This document shows positions 23,814 through 32,013 of a stretch of 34,117 nucleotides of DNA, in pieces; position 1 is the first letter of the stretch; the number at the start of each line of letters is the position of its first letter. The stretch is taken from positions 1-34,117 of the forward strand of contig CAMATU010000022.1 in the NCBI GenBank assembly GCA_945861225.1, in the 5' to 3' direction. Origin of the DNA: Klebsiella pneumoniae (lineage in GTDB: Bacteria; Pseudomonadota; Gammaproteobacteria; Ga0077536). A program made the translations under genes and the position numbers. The notes below the pieces were generated by a model. It worked only from the letters and a program-made list of their open reading frames with translations. It was not told the origin of the DNA and searched no databases.

Positions 23814-24686
23814 ATGCTTTACGACGAACCCCGTTTTCTGCCCGGCGGCGATCGCTTCATGGAGATCGAGTTTGGCGACGAGCTGAATCTCGAACTGAAT
23901 TTCCGCGCCCAGGGTCTCGCGAAATTGATCGCCGAGCAGCGTGTTAAAGGGATTGTCGAAACTGCGCCGTTCTTCGCCTCCATTCTGCTGCACTATGATC
24001 CCGATCTGATCAGTTTTGAGGAGTTGCGCGCTGAAATGGCGCAGCTCATCAAAACAATCGCGAACCTGGATGAGATAGAACTCAACAGTCGCCTGATTTA
24101 CTTTCCAGCGGTCTATCTCGATCCCTGGAGCAGTGACGCGATCGACCAGTACATCGCGAAAATCAATCCCAACAAGCTCCGCGATCCCGCCTTCATCGCG
24201 CAGCTGAATAATCTTGAAGACGTGGCGCAGTTCGTGCGCGTTCACTCCGGCACTGAGTATTGGGTCGCGGCCCTGGGTTTTTGGCCCGGCACGCCGTTCA
24301 TGATGCCGCTTGATCCGCGTTGCCGCCTGTTCGCGCCCAAATACAACCCGCCGCGCACGTTTACCCACAAAGGCACCATCGGTATGGGCGGCGGGGCGAC
24401 CGCGATTTATCCGGTCGATGGCCCCGGCGGCTATCAGATTTTCGCGCGCACCCCGGTGCCCATTTGGGATATGCAGCAACGCCTGCAGCCGTTCAAAGAG
24501 GCGCCCTACCTGCTGCGCCCGACCGATCGCATGAAGTTCGTGCATTGCAGCCTGGAGGAATTTGCGGCCATTGAACGCCAGTGCGAAGAAGGCACCTACG
24601 AGATGAATGTGGTGGGTTACCAGAAAATCTCATTGAAAAGCTATCGCGCGTGGACGGCTACACTTGACCCTAGCGCCAGGTTTTAG
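23814..24686 (+). CDS. KipI/PxpB-type carboxyltransferase subunit
   Basis: N-terminal half of the AHS1/AHS2 carboxyltransferase module found in urea carboxylase and 5-oxoprolinase (PxpB). The 290 residues include VETAPFFASILLHYDPDLISFEEL, VARVHSGTEY-like VRVHSGTEYWV, LGFWPGTPFMMPLD, TFTHKGTIGMGGGATAIYP and GPGGYQIFARTP, which form the carboxyltransferase pocket. PxpB of E. coli is about 220 residues; this one is longer, with an extra C-terminal part like that of urea carboxylase. The start ATG 23814 gives the family N-terminus; GGAG at 23799-23802 is 11 nt away. It follows the biotin carboxylase by 28 nt. Substrate unknown. Confidence 0.88.
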   Translation: MLYDEPRFLPGGDRFMEIEFGDELNLELNFRAQGLAKLIAEQRVKGIVETAPFFASILLHYDPDLISFEELRAEMAQLIKTIANLDEIELNSRLIYFPAVYLDPWSSDAIDQYIAKINPNKLRDPAFIAQLNNLEDVAQFVRVHSGTEYWVAALGFWPGTPFMMPLDPRCRLFAPKYNPPRTFTHKGTIGMGGGATAIYPVDGPGGYQIFARTPVPIWDMQQRLQPFKEAPYLLRPTDRMKFVHCSLEEFAAIERQCEEGTYEMNVVGYQKISLKSYRAWTATLDPSARF

Positions 24687-24863
24687 GCGGCTGGCCGTGG
24701 GGCGCTCGGGGTACCCCCGGTATTCGTTCTCCGCGACTCCCATTCCTCAGGGGGACCCAGTCGCTGCGGCCAAACACCGGCTATACCCCGCGCGCGCAGC
24801 GTGGTTAAACATCACGAGAAACTAATGAAAGCGCTTGGCGGGACGCCATCCTAGGAGATATCG
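24687..24863. other. Non-coding gap with palindromic motifs inside the carboxylase cluster
   Basis: A 177-bp stretch between the two carboxyltransferase genes. It contains CGGGGTACCCCCG at 24707-24719 (a one-base-extended palindrome) and later CAGGGGGACCC, and GC-rich runs unlike the adjoining genes. No supportable gene, promoter or transposase is seen apart from the AGGAG of the next gene. It looks like an inserted repeat, but no second copy exists in this window. Confidence 0.4.
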
Positions 24864-25832
24864 ATGTTGGAAGTGATCAAACCTGGCCTGGAAACCAGCA
24901 TTCAGGATTGGCCTGGTCGTTACGGCTATTTGAATGTGGGCTTTCCGTGGTCGGGACCGATGGACTCCTGGTCGTTCAGGCTCGCGAACTGCCTGGTCGG
25001 CAATGCGCCGGGCGATGGTGCACTGGAGTGCCAGTTCATTGGACCCACCTTGAAGTTTCAGCGCAGCACCGTGATCGCGCTGACCGGTGCCGACATGCAA
25101 GCCAAGCTGGACGGCAACCCAGTCCCGCTGTGGGAAAGCGTCGCCGTCGCAGCCGGCCAGACCCTGGCCTTCGGTTCGGCACGCCTGGGTGCGCGCGGCT
25201 ATCTCGCCATTGCGGGCGGGATCAACAACGAAGCGTTTTTTGGATCGCGCGCGACTTTTCATAAAGGTGGACTCGGCGGGATGGAAGGGCATGCCATCAA
25301 GGCCGGTCAGGTGATCCCGCTCAGCGCGGGCGCGGGCACCGCCGGTCGCAAAGTGAAAGCCGCCGCGCGACCTTCGATTGCGACCGACAAGCGCTGGCAG
25401 ATCGAAGTCGTGCGAGGTCCGAACGACGATTGGATCGATGAGGCCGGGCACGCGCGCTTTCTGAGCACCGACTGGAAGCTTTCCGCGAAATCTGATCGCG
25501 GCGGCTTTCGCCTCGAAGGCCCTGAATGGTCATTCACCGCGCGCGCGACCAACAAATTGCCCGAGCATGGCTCCGATCCCGCCAACATCGTCGACCACGG
25601 TTATCCGGTTGGCGCGATCAACCTCGCCGGCCAAACGCCAATTATTCTAGTGAGCGATGGTCCGAGCGGCGGCGGTTTTATTAATCCCTACACCGTGCCG
25701 CAATGCGCGTTCTGGAAACTCGGGCAATCGAAGCCCAGCGAAACCTATCGCTTCCAGGTAATCTCCGTTAGCGATGCCCAGGCGCGCGCACGCGAAATGG
25801 CCGCGCTCTGCACGCCAAACAGTCTCGACTAA
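24864..25832 (+). CDS. KipA/PxpC-type carboxyltransferase subunit
   Basis: C-terminal half of the carboxyltransferase, AHS2 domain, 322 residues. Typical segments are VIKPGLETSIQDWPGRYGY, GFPWSGPMDSWSFRLANCLVGN, ALECQFIGPTLKF, ARGYLAIAGGI, SDRGGFRLEGP and the C-terminal VSDGPSGGGFINPYTVPQCAFWKLGQ. It matches biotin-dependent carboxyltransferase KipA/PxpC in length. AGGAG at 24853-24857 is 6 nt before ATG 24864. A 177-bp gap with palindromic sequence separates it from the KipI-type gene. The biotin carrier gene follows after 11 nt. Confidence 0.9.
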   Translation: MLEVIKPGLETSIQDWPGRYGYLNVGFPWSGPMDSWSFRLANCLVGNAPGDGALECQFIGPTLKFQRSTVIALTGADMQAKLDGNPVPLWESVAVAAGQTLAFGSARLGARGYLAIAGGINNEAFFGSRATFHKGGLGGMEGHAIKAGQVIPLSAGAGTAGRKVKAAARPSIATDKRWQIEVVRGPNDDWIDEAGHARFLSTDWKLSAKSDRGGFRLEGPEWSFTARATNKLPEHGSDPANIVDHGYPVGAINLAGQTPIILVSDGPSGGGFINPYTVPQCAFWKLGQSKPSETYRFQVISVSDAQARAREMAALCTPNSLD

Positions 25833-25843
25833 GGAATAAACGC

Positions 25844-26062
25844 ATGGCGCACGAAATAGAACTGCAGACCGCCGGCAACATGTGGAAGGTGCTCGTGAAG
25901 CCCGGCGACAAAGTACAAGCCGGCGACACCCTCTTCATCATGGAAGTCATGAAGATGGAAGTCCCGCACGAAGCGCCTGCCGCCGGCACCGTGGTCAGCG
26001 TTAATGTGAGTGAAGGGGAAGAAGGACTCGATGCGGGGATGATTGCGGTAGTGATCGACTAG
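25844..26062 (+). CDS. Biotin/lipoyl carrier protein (72 residues)
   Basis: A stand-alone biotin carboxyl carrier domain. The biotinylation site EVMKMEVP has the target Lys37, within the beta-hammerhead pattern VKPGDKVQAGDTLFIME and, on the other side, PAAGTVVSVNVSEGE. It has no Pro/Ala-rich N-terminal extension as AccB of acetyl-CoA carboxylase does. AAGGA at 25831-25835 overlaps the stop of the preceding gene. It is presumably carboxylated by the biotin carboxylase of this cluster and docks at the KipI/KipA-type carboxyltransferase. Confidence 0.92.
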   Translation: MAHEIELQTAGNMWKVLVKPGDKVQAGDTLFIMEVMKMEVPHEAPAAGTVVSVNVSEGEEGLDAGMIAVVID

Positions 26063-26120
26063 CCATGGGCAGACATGGCACCCGACAACGCACAGCCACC
26101 ATCGCTTCGATTCCATTACT

Positions 26121-26142
26121 GTAGGAGCGGCTTTAGCCGCGA
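26121..26142. repeat. Single REP unit with degenerate partner, copy 4
   Basis: One intact REP unit (GTAGGAGCGGCTTTAGCC start). The following bases resemble the doublet spacer GATTCAGCGCTGTTCGCGGCT of copy 3 but are altered (GATTCAGTGCTGTTTGCAGCT), so this was a doublet whose second half has decayed. Confidence 0.75.
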
Positions 26143-26187
26143 ATGCGATTGGACGATTCAGTGCTGTTTGCAGCTAGCGGAGTGTAC

Positions 26188-26270
26188 GGGGTCAGAGCTT
26201 GTTCTTTGCCCATGCATGCCGAAATGATTTGATCGATTGAGCAACGCGCAAGGGACAAGCTCTGACTCTA
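26188..26270. repeat. Inverted repeat GTCAGAGCTTGT / ACAAGCTCTGAC
   Basis: A perfect 12-bp inverted repeat, 26191-26202 and 26255-26266, with a 52-bp loop; flanking bases GGG and TCTA extend it imperfectly. It lies between the decayed REP and a gene remnant whose 5' part is missing, so it may mark the breakpoint. Confidence 0.6.
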
Positions 26271-26282
26271 CGCGTTCAAGGG

Positions 26283-26717
26283 GTGGCGCCCGCAGTGGTG
26301 CGCGCCATCCTTGCGCGCGAATTCGCCGTATTGGAGCCCGACGTCGTGCTTGCGCTACGTTACGCCGAGGCGGTACTCAGCCATGCGCCCGAGCTGGATC
26401 CGTTACACGCAGAGATCCAGCGCCGTTGGGGTAACCGCGGCCTGGTGTCGTTGGCCTTTGGAATCACCTCATCGCGCATGTTTCCCCTGTTGAAATACGC
26501 GCTCGGCTTCGCGCATACCTGTGCGGTACTGGAAGTGAATCGCGAACGAGCGCCATTTAAGCGAGCAAACGGCACACTGATCCAGGCCATCGCGCTGGAG
26601 CCCGGCGAGAGTGGCCAGATTCAGGCGATTTATGTGCAGCGCAAGCCCGAGAAGCTGCGGCATCTTGGGTGTTGCGCGGACAAATCTGCGGCAAGTCCTA
26701 TAGAGGAAATCATGTGA
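26283..26717 (+). pseudogene. Fusion remnant: carboxymuconolactone-decarboxylase C-part joined to ECF41 sigma tail
   Basis: The open frame of 144 residues joins two unrelated family pieces. Residues about 15-85 (LALRYAEAVLSHAPELDPLH, then RRWGNRGLVSLAFGI, then FPLLKYALGFAHTCAVLEVN) look like the C-terminal helices of an AhpD/carboxymuconolactone-decarboxylase-like protein. Residues about 92-129 ([11 protein letters not shown], then [19 protein letters not shown]) look like the very end of a SigJ/ECF41-type sigma factor. Those two families are typically adjacent genes, so a deletion between them that removed nearly the whole sigma gene would give this frame. The first gene's N-terminus is also gone, replaced by repeats. 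The TGA overlaps the GTG start of the next gene. Assignment rests on recalled family patterns. Confidence 0.6.
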
Positions 26718-27172
26718 GTCAAAAACTGCAGATCAATGGCGCGCTCCACGAAGTCGAGGCCGACCCTGCGTTGCCGCTGTTATGGGTGCTGCGCGATCTG
26801 CTCGGCATGACGGGCACTAAGTTCGGCTGTGGGATCGCCGCATGCGGCGCCTGCACGGTGCATGTAGACGGCCAGGCTGTGCGTTCCTGTGTCCTGCCCC
26901 TTGCCGGGCTCGAGAACAAAACCATTACCACCATTGAAGGCCTCGGCGGCGCGCATCCCGCGCAAAAGGCGTGGGAGGAAGTGCAGGTCCCACAGTGCGG
27001 CTATTGTCAGTCGGGCATGATCATGGCAGTTGCAGCGTTGCTCGCGGAGAAACCCGCGCCCAGCGATTCCGACATCGATCACGCCATCACCAATATTTGT
27101 CGGTGCGGTACCTATCCGCGTATTCGGCGCGCCATTCACGCGGTGGTGGCTTTGCTGCGGAGCGCGCGATGA
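26714..27172 (+). CDS. (2Fe-2S)-binding subunit of a molybdenum hydroxylase (IorA-like)
   Basis: Small electron-transfer subunit of the xanthine oxidase family, 152 residues from GTG 26714. It binds two 2Fe-2S clusters: the plant-type one by Cys39, Cys44, Cys47 and Cys59 ([17 protein letters not shown]) and the helical one by Cys95, Cys98, Cys129 and Cys131 ([19 protein letters not shown]). AGAGGA at 26702-26707 is 6 nt from the GTG, which sets the start. The stop overlaps the start of the large subunit (ATGA), giving translational coupling. It resembles IorA of isoquinoline 1-oxidoreductase, a two-subunit form without a separate FAD protein. Confidence 0.92.
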   Translation: MSQKLQINGALHEVEADPALPLLWVLRDLLGMTGTKFGCGIAACGACTVHVDGQAVRSCVLPLAGLENKTITTIEGLGGAHPAQKAWEEVQVPQCGYCQSGMIMAVAALLAEKPAPSDSDIDHAITNICRCGTYPRIRRAIHAVVALLRSAR

Positions 27173-29415
27173 GCTTTTCGGGATCGCGTCGGCGCTTCCT
27201 CGTGCGAGGGGTGCTGGTGGGCGGTGGATTACTGCTGGGCTACGGGCTCGGTAAACCGCGTGATCTGCTCGGTCGCGGCGCGATGTTTACCGCCAACGCG
27301 GATGAGATTGCACTGAACGCCTGGGTCAAGATTGCAACCGACGGTACGGTCACCATCGCTGTGCCACGGGTGGAGATGGGGCAGGGCGTGCACACGGCGC
27401 TGCCCATGATCCTCGCCGAGGAAATGGATGTCGCGTGGCCGCAGGTCAAAGTCGAACAAGCCGCGATTAATCCGCTGTTCGCCAATATTGTGGGCTGGAC
27501 TGATCTCGTGCCGTGGGACGACGAGGATGACGGCGCGCTCGGCGTGACCCTGCGCTGGACGTATGCCCGCCTCGCCCGCACGCTCGGCATCCAGGTCACG
27601 GGTGGCAGCACCAGTGTGCGCGACGCGTGGCTGCCGATGCGCACCGCCGGCGCCGCTGCACGTACCCTGCTGCTATCCGCCGCCGCGCAACATCTTGTGG
27701 TGGGCTATGAATCATTGACGGTGCGCGCGGGCGTGATCTCGCATGCGGCGTCTGGGCGCAGTGTGACGTTCGCTGAGATGGCGGCCAGCGCGGCGCGCTT
27801 GCCCGCGCCGCGCTCAGTGGTGTTTAAGCGGCCCGACGACTACACGTTGCTGGGACGCCCGCTGCCCCGCCTGGATATTCCCGCCAAGACCGACGGGTCG
27901 GCGCAATTCGGCATTGATGTCTTTGCACCCGGCATGCTGTTCGCCGCGATCAAGGCGAGCCCGGTGTTCGGTGGCAAGTTGGGCAGGATTGATGTGGATG
28001 CCATCAAACGCGCACCGCAGGTTTTAGAAGTGGTACTGCTGCCGGAGGCAGTCGCCGTCGTCGCCCACACGTATTGGCATGCACAGCAGGCCTTGAACGG
28101 CGCCGAGATAACCTTTGATACCGGGCCCGCTGACCCGGGCTCGTTACAGGAGATCTATGAGTCCTTCGACCAAGCCCTTAGCGACGGCAGCTTCTTTCCC
28201 TACGAGGATGTCGGAGACGCGCCTTCGGCATTGAAAGAGGAGCCGGGGATCACCGCCGAATATCGCGTGCCTTTACTCGCGCATGCCTGCATGGAACCAC
28301 TGAATTGCACGGCCCGTGTGACGGCCGACGGCGCGGAAATCTGGTGCGGCAGTCAAGCGCCCGACCTGCTGCAAATGAACGCCGCCAACTTTCTCGACTG
28401 TGATCGCGCCAACGTGCACATACACACGCCTTACCTCGGTGGAGGATTCGGTCGGCGTTCAGAGCCGGACGTGATGCTCCAGGCGCTCGCGATTGCGCGG
28501 GCCATGCCGGGCAAGTTAATCAAGCTCGTGTGGTCGCGCGAAGAGGATTTTCAGCACGATACTTACCGCCCACCCGCCAGCGCGCGTTTGCAGGCGCGGC
28601 TCGATGAGGATGGCCGCGTCGACGCCTGGCTGCATCAGGGCGTCTCCCCGGACATCAGCCCCAAGTTCATTGGCAGGCTTTATCCTGGGTTGCCGATCAA
28701 AGGACCGGACCGCACGTCGGTCGATGGTGCGGTGTTTCTCCCGTATGCGTTTGCCGAGCGCCGCGTTGAACATTGCGCGGTGAGTGTCGATCCCGTTCCG
28801 ATTGGTACCTGGCGCAGCGTCGGCAACTCCCAAAATGCGTTCTTCGTGGAATCTTTCATGGATGAACTTGCGCTGGCCGCACACACGGATCCAATGTCCT
28901 TCCGGCTCGCCCACCTCACGGAGAATGCGCGTGCCACCTTGGTGCTCGCGCGACTGCGTGAACGGAGCGGGTGGGACACGCCGGTGGCTGCAGGTCGGGC
29001 GCGCGGCGTGGCCTTTTGCCGAATCTATGGCTCGTTTATTGGGCAGGTCGCGGAGATCTCGCTGACAGCGGGCGCGATTCGCGTTCATCGCGTGACCTGT
29101 GTCGTCGATTGCGGGCAGGTGATCAATCCAGATATTGTCGAAGCGCAACTCGAAAGCGGCATCCTGTTCGGCTTGACTGCCGCATTGTGGGGCGAAGTGC
29201 CGTATGCCGAGGGGCGAGTTACGCTCAGTAATTTTAATGACTACCGAATCTTGAAGCTGGCGGAGACACCCCTGATCGATCTCGAAATCCAGAGGAGCCG
29301 GGAAGCGCCCGGGGGAGTTGGGGAATTAGGGACGCCGCCGATTGCGCCGGCAGTCGCCAATGCGCTCGCGGCGCTGACTGGTCAGCGTTTGCGGGTGTTG
29401 CCGCTGAAAGCGTAA
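27169..29415 (+). CDS. Molybdopterin-binding large subunit of a molybdenum hydroxylase (IorB-like)
   Basis: Catalytic subunit, 748 residues, that hydroxylates an aldehyde or N-heterocycle with water-derived oxygen at the molybdenum centre. It has a Tat signal SRRRFLVRG followed by a hydrophobic stretch, so the enzyme is periplasmic, with the partner carried along. Cofactor motifs include [23 protein letters not shown], and the catalytic Glu719 in [10 protein letters not shown]. Length and two-subunit layout match isoquinoline 1-oxidoreductase beta subunit (about 780) and periplasmic aldehyde dehydrogenases. ATG 27169 overlaps the small-subunit stop. No XdhC or MoCo maturation gene follows. 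Substrate unknown. Confidence 0.91.
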   Translation: MSFSGSRRRFLVRGVLVGGGLLLGYGLGKPRDLLGRGAMFTANADEIALNAWVKIATDGTVTIAVPRVEMGQGVHTALPMILAEEMDVAWPQVKVEQAAINPLFANIVGWTDLVPWDDEDDGALGVTLRWTYARLARTLGIQVTGGSTSVRDAWLPMRTAGAAARTLLLSAAAQHLVVGYESLTVRAGVISHAASGRSVTFAEMAASAARLPAPRSVVFKRPDDYTLLGRPLPRLDIPAKTDGSAQFGIDVFAPGMLFAAIKASPVFGGKLGRIDVDAIKRAPQVLEVVLLPEAVAVVAHTYWHAQQALNGAEITFDTGPADPGSLQEIYESFDQALSDGSFFPYEDVGDAPSALKEEPGITAEYRVPLLAHACMEPLNCTARVTADGAEIWCGSQAPDLLQMNAANFLDCDRANVHIHTPYLGGGFGRRSEPDVMLQALAIARAMPGKLIKLVWSREEDFQHDTYRPPASARLQARLDEDGRVDAWLHQGVSPDISPKFIGRLYPGLPIKGPDRTSVDGAVFLPYAFAERRVEHCAVSVDPVPIGTWRSVGNSQNAFFVESFMDELALAAHTDPMSFRLAHLTENARATLVLARLRERSGWDTPVAAGRARGVAFCRIYGSFIGQVAEISLTAGAIRVHRVTCVVDCGQVINPDIVEAQLESGILFGLTAALWGEVPYAEGRVTLSNFNDYRILKLAETPLIDLEIQRSREAPGGVGELGTPPIAPAVANALAALTGQRLRVLPLKA

Positions 29416-29450
29416 TCAGCGCTATCCCGCTGCACGTAAAGGTCGCGGGC

Positions 29451-30476
29451 TCAATCCTCGCCGCCGCCAAGCAATAACTCGCGGGCCCGGCCAAACATCG
29501 CCGGCACGCCAAGCGCCATTTTCTCCCACGCCGCGTCGGGTCGCCGGCCTTCGCGATGCAGGCGGATGAACAGACCGGTGACGACCGCCATTCGATAGCC
29601 CGCCAGCGCGCGATACCAGTGAATACCTTCACAGCTGCGCCCGGTCTGCGCGCGGTACTCGGCGATCATCTCCTCTGGCGTGAGCGAATTGTGCGGGCAC
29701 CAGGAGGGGTGCCAACTCGCGCGATCCCCGATCATGATCTGCCAGCCGAGATCGTAGAACTGCGCGCCGATCCCTGAGAGTTCCCAATCAAGCAAGGCGA
29801 CTACCTGGCCTTCGCTGTCGAACAGAATGTTTCCGGGCTGGCAGTCGCCATGCATAAGCCCGATTGGCGAGAGCGGTGGTGGCTTGCTGAGCAATAACGC
29901 ACGGACCTCGGTGCCGAGCGCGCGCCACGCCGGCACGGCGGCCTTTTCGAGCAGAGAATCCCAGCGTGCCACTTCGTGTTCGATCGGCTGCGGCACCTCC
30001 CACCCCGCGAGATGCTGTTGCCAGTCAACCTGGTGCACGCGCGCGATCTGCGCGATGGCCTGGCGCCAGATTGCACCTACTTTCTCGGCGCTGAGATCGA
30101 AACTCGCATCCGGCTCCCACACGATGAAGGCACGTCCCGGCAGACGCTCGAAGATCACATAGGCCGTCGGCAAAAATTCATCGTCCGCACCGTGAAAGCG
30201 GATGGTGGGTACCGGGAAGCCCAAGGCTTTCAAGGTCTGTAGCAACGGCACCTGCCGCAGCACATCGGTATTGCCACTGCGCCGCACACCAACCGGCGAG
30301 AGTCGGATCACCAGCGAAGCCACCCGACTGCCGGTATTTTCGTCCCAAACTTCGAAGCCGAAGGTGAGGCCACCATGACTGCCGGCGAAGCCACTCAGCG
30401 CTCGCACAGCGCTGCGCGCGCCGTAGTGCGCGTACGCGAAGCGCGTGAGTCGTTGTTGGAGTTCTGCAATTTCCAT
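29451..30476 (-). CDS. Phosphotransferase family protein (APH fold, second)
   Basis: A 341-residue APH-superfamily kinase related to the N-terminal domain of ACAD10/11 proteins. It has the catalytic motif HGDCQPGN (His209, Asp211, Asn216), the metal-binding LLDWELSGIG (Asp230), and the hinge-like VIFERLPGR. I chose ATG 30476 (MEIAELQQRL), a natural helix start; a GTG at 30518 is in frame. No good Shine-Dalgarno is seen for either. It shares only the fold motifs with the gene at 5038. It converges with the molybdenum hydroxylase genes and is divergent from the MFS gene, so it is a separate unit. Confidence 0.86.
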   Translation of the reverse strand: MEIAELQQRLTRFAYAHYGARSAVRALSGFAGSHGGLTFGFEVWDENTGSRVASLVIRLSPVGVRRSGNTDVLRQVPLLQTLKALGFPVPTIRFHGADDEFLPTAYVIFERLPGRAFIVWEPDASFDLSAEKVGAIWRQAIAQIARVHQVDWQQHLAGWEVPQPIEHEVARWDSLLEKAAVPAWRALGTEVRALLLSKPPPLSPIGLMHGDCQPGNILFDSEGQVVALLDWELSGIGAQFYDLGWQIMIGDRASWHPSWCPHNSLTPEEMIAEYRAQTGRSCEGIHWYRALAGYRMAVVTGLFIRLHREGRRPDAAWEKMALGVPAMFGRARELLLGGGED

Positions 30477-30644
30477 CGCGCGAAGACTTGTCGTGGATAA
30501 AGTTGTTAGTGCCACCACTTGCCGCGCTGGCTTTCACCGTGAGTATCGACGATGCAGGGGTCTAGGAACAAATCCTAACCGCCGTAACATTTGCCCGACG
30601 CGGCCTGCCCGGCTAACCTGCTGTCCTTTTGTCACGATCCAAGC

Positions 30645-31847
30645 ATGCATTCCCCCTCTCCCCTGCGTTGGCTGGTGTTGTTCGGCGTGTGGTCCATCTA
30701 CAGCACCTTCGGGTTGATCGCGACCAGCCTCGCCCCGCTCGTTAAGTTGATCGAACACGATCTCGGCATGAGCCACGCCGAGATGGGCAGCGTGATGGGC
30801 GCGTGGCAGTTGGTGTATATCGCTGCTGCGCTCCCGTGCGGCGTCTTGCTCGATCGCCTGGGCTCGCGCTGGGCGTTGCTGCTCGGCGCGCTGTGCATTG
30901 CGGCCTCGGCTTATGGGCGCAGTCGCGCGGGCTCCTTCGGTGAACTGCTGGCGGCGGTGATGCTGTTCGGGATTGGCGGGCCGATTATTTCTGCCGGTGC
31001 GCCAAAGGTCATCGCAGCGTGGTTCCAAGGTGCCGAACGCGGACTCGCGATGGGCATCTATATCACCGGCCCTGCCCTCGGCGGTGTAGTGGCGCTCACC
31101 TTGACCCACGCCTGGCTACTCCCGTACTTCGATCAGAACTGGCGCTTGCTGCTCGCGTTGGGGGCCGCACTCGCCGCGCTGTCTGGGGTGTTGTGGTGGT
31201 TACTCGCCTCGTTGCCGGGGATCCGGCCCCTCGCCGACGAACGTCGCACAGCGGACCACGCCCCGCACAGCGAAGTGTTGCTTTCCCTGTGCAAGCAACC
31301 TGCGGTGCGCTTGGTGCTCGCGATGGCGGTCGGGGTGTTCCTGATCAGTCATGGGCTGACTAACTGGCTGCCCGAATTGCTGGTGCATGGCGGGATGATG
31401 GAGGTTACGGCGGGCTACTGGTCGGCGATTCCGACCGTGATCGGAATTCTGGGCTCCCTGTGGATTCCGCGCCTCGCGATTCCGGCGCGACGATTTCGCA
31501 TCCTCGCGCTGTTATCTGGCGCCATGCTGTGTGCGAGCATCCTGCTGCAGTTTCAGAGTTACTTCCTGTTGCTGCCTGGACTTCTCCTGCAAGGCATCGC
31601 GCGTTCGACCCTGACCACCGTGTTGGTGCTGACTTTGGTGGAACTGCCGAACATCGGCGCGCGCAATGCGGGTATCGCCTCGGGCCTGCTCTTCGGTGCC
31701 GGTGAAATCGGTGGCATGCTTGGACCGTTGATGCTGGGCGTGTTGTATGACCTCACCCACGGGTTCGCGATCGGTCTCGGCCTGTTCACCTTGATCGCCA
31801 TCGGCCTGGTAGTAAGCGTGGAGCGGCTGCGCAAGATGGCTTGCTAG
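30645..31847 (+). CDS. MFS transporter
   Basis: A 400-residue major facilitator with about 12 membrane helices. The A-motif-like loop GVLLDRLGSRWALLLG lies after helix 2, and FGIGGPIISAGAPKVIAAWF with ERGLAMGIYITGPALGGV marks helices 4-5, as in NarK/CynX-like exporters and OFA-type carriers. Substrate cannot be read. ATG 30645 gives the typical cytoplasmic N-terminus (MHSPSPLRWLVLFGVWS); the Shine-Dalgarno is weak. It is divergent from the kinase-like gene, and followed by 130 bp with nothing recognised before the palindrome at 31979. Confidence 0.88.
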   Translation: MHSPSPLRWLVLFGVWSIYSTFGLIATSLAPLVKLIEHDLGMSHAEMGSVMGAWQLVYIAAALPCGVLLDRLGSRWALLLGALCIAASAYGRSRAGSFGELLAAVMLFGIGGPIISAGAPKVIAAWFQGAERGLAMGIYITGPALGGVVALTLTHAWLLPYFDQNWRLLLALGAALAALSGVLWWLLASLPGIRPLADERRTADHAPHSEVLLSLCKQPAVRLVLAMAVGVFLISHGLTNWLPELLVHGGMMEVTAGYWSAIPTVIGILGSLWIPRLAIPARRFRILALLSGAMLCASILLQFQSYFLLLPGLLLQGIARSTLTTVLVLTLVELPNIGARNAGIASGLLFGAGEIGGMLGPLMLGVLYDLTHGFAIGLGLFTLIAIGLVVSVERLRKMAC

Positions 31848-31978
31848 GTTCGCGATTAGCGCCTTCGCCGGGTACAGAGACCCAGTAAGGACCGGTCAAT
31901 CTCAGTGTCCTCAGCGGCACACCGCGCCCGGCGGATAATCGTCTGCGGGACGTGGTGATCCTTGTGTTTCTCAAATCT

Positions 31979-32009
31979 TGCATATTGAGCATTCGATGCT
32001 CAATATGCA
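31979..32009. promoter_or_regulatory. Perfect 14+3+14 palindrome at the start of the AAA ATPase gene
   Basis: TGCATATTGAGCAT (31979-31992), a TCG centre, and ATGCTCAATATGCA (31996-32009): a perfect dyad. AT-rich in a GC-rich region, it ends 4 nt before the preferred start codon. It could be an operator for autoregulation, or an RNA hairpin that hides the ribosome site. No similar palindrome was noticed elsewhere in the window. Confidence 0.6.
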
Positions 32010-32013
32010 GATA

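Noticed and set aside
23775..24545. 256-residue minus-strand frame opposite the KipI-like gene
   Set aside because: Shadow of a well-recognised coding frame; no motifs.
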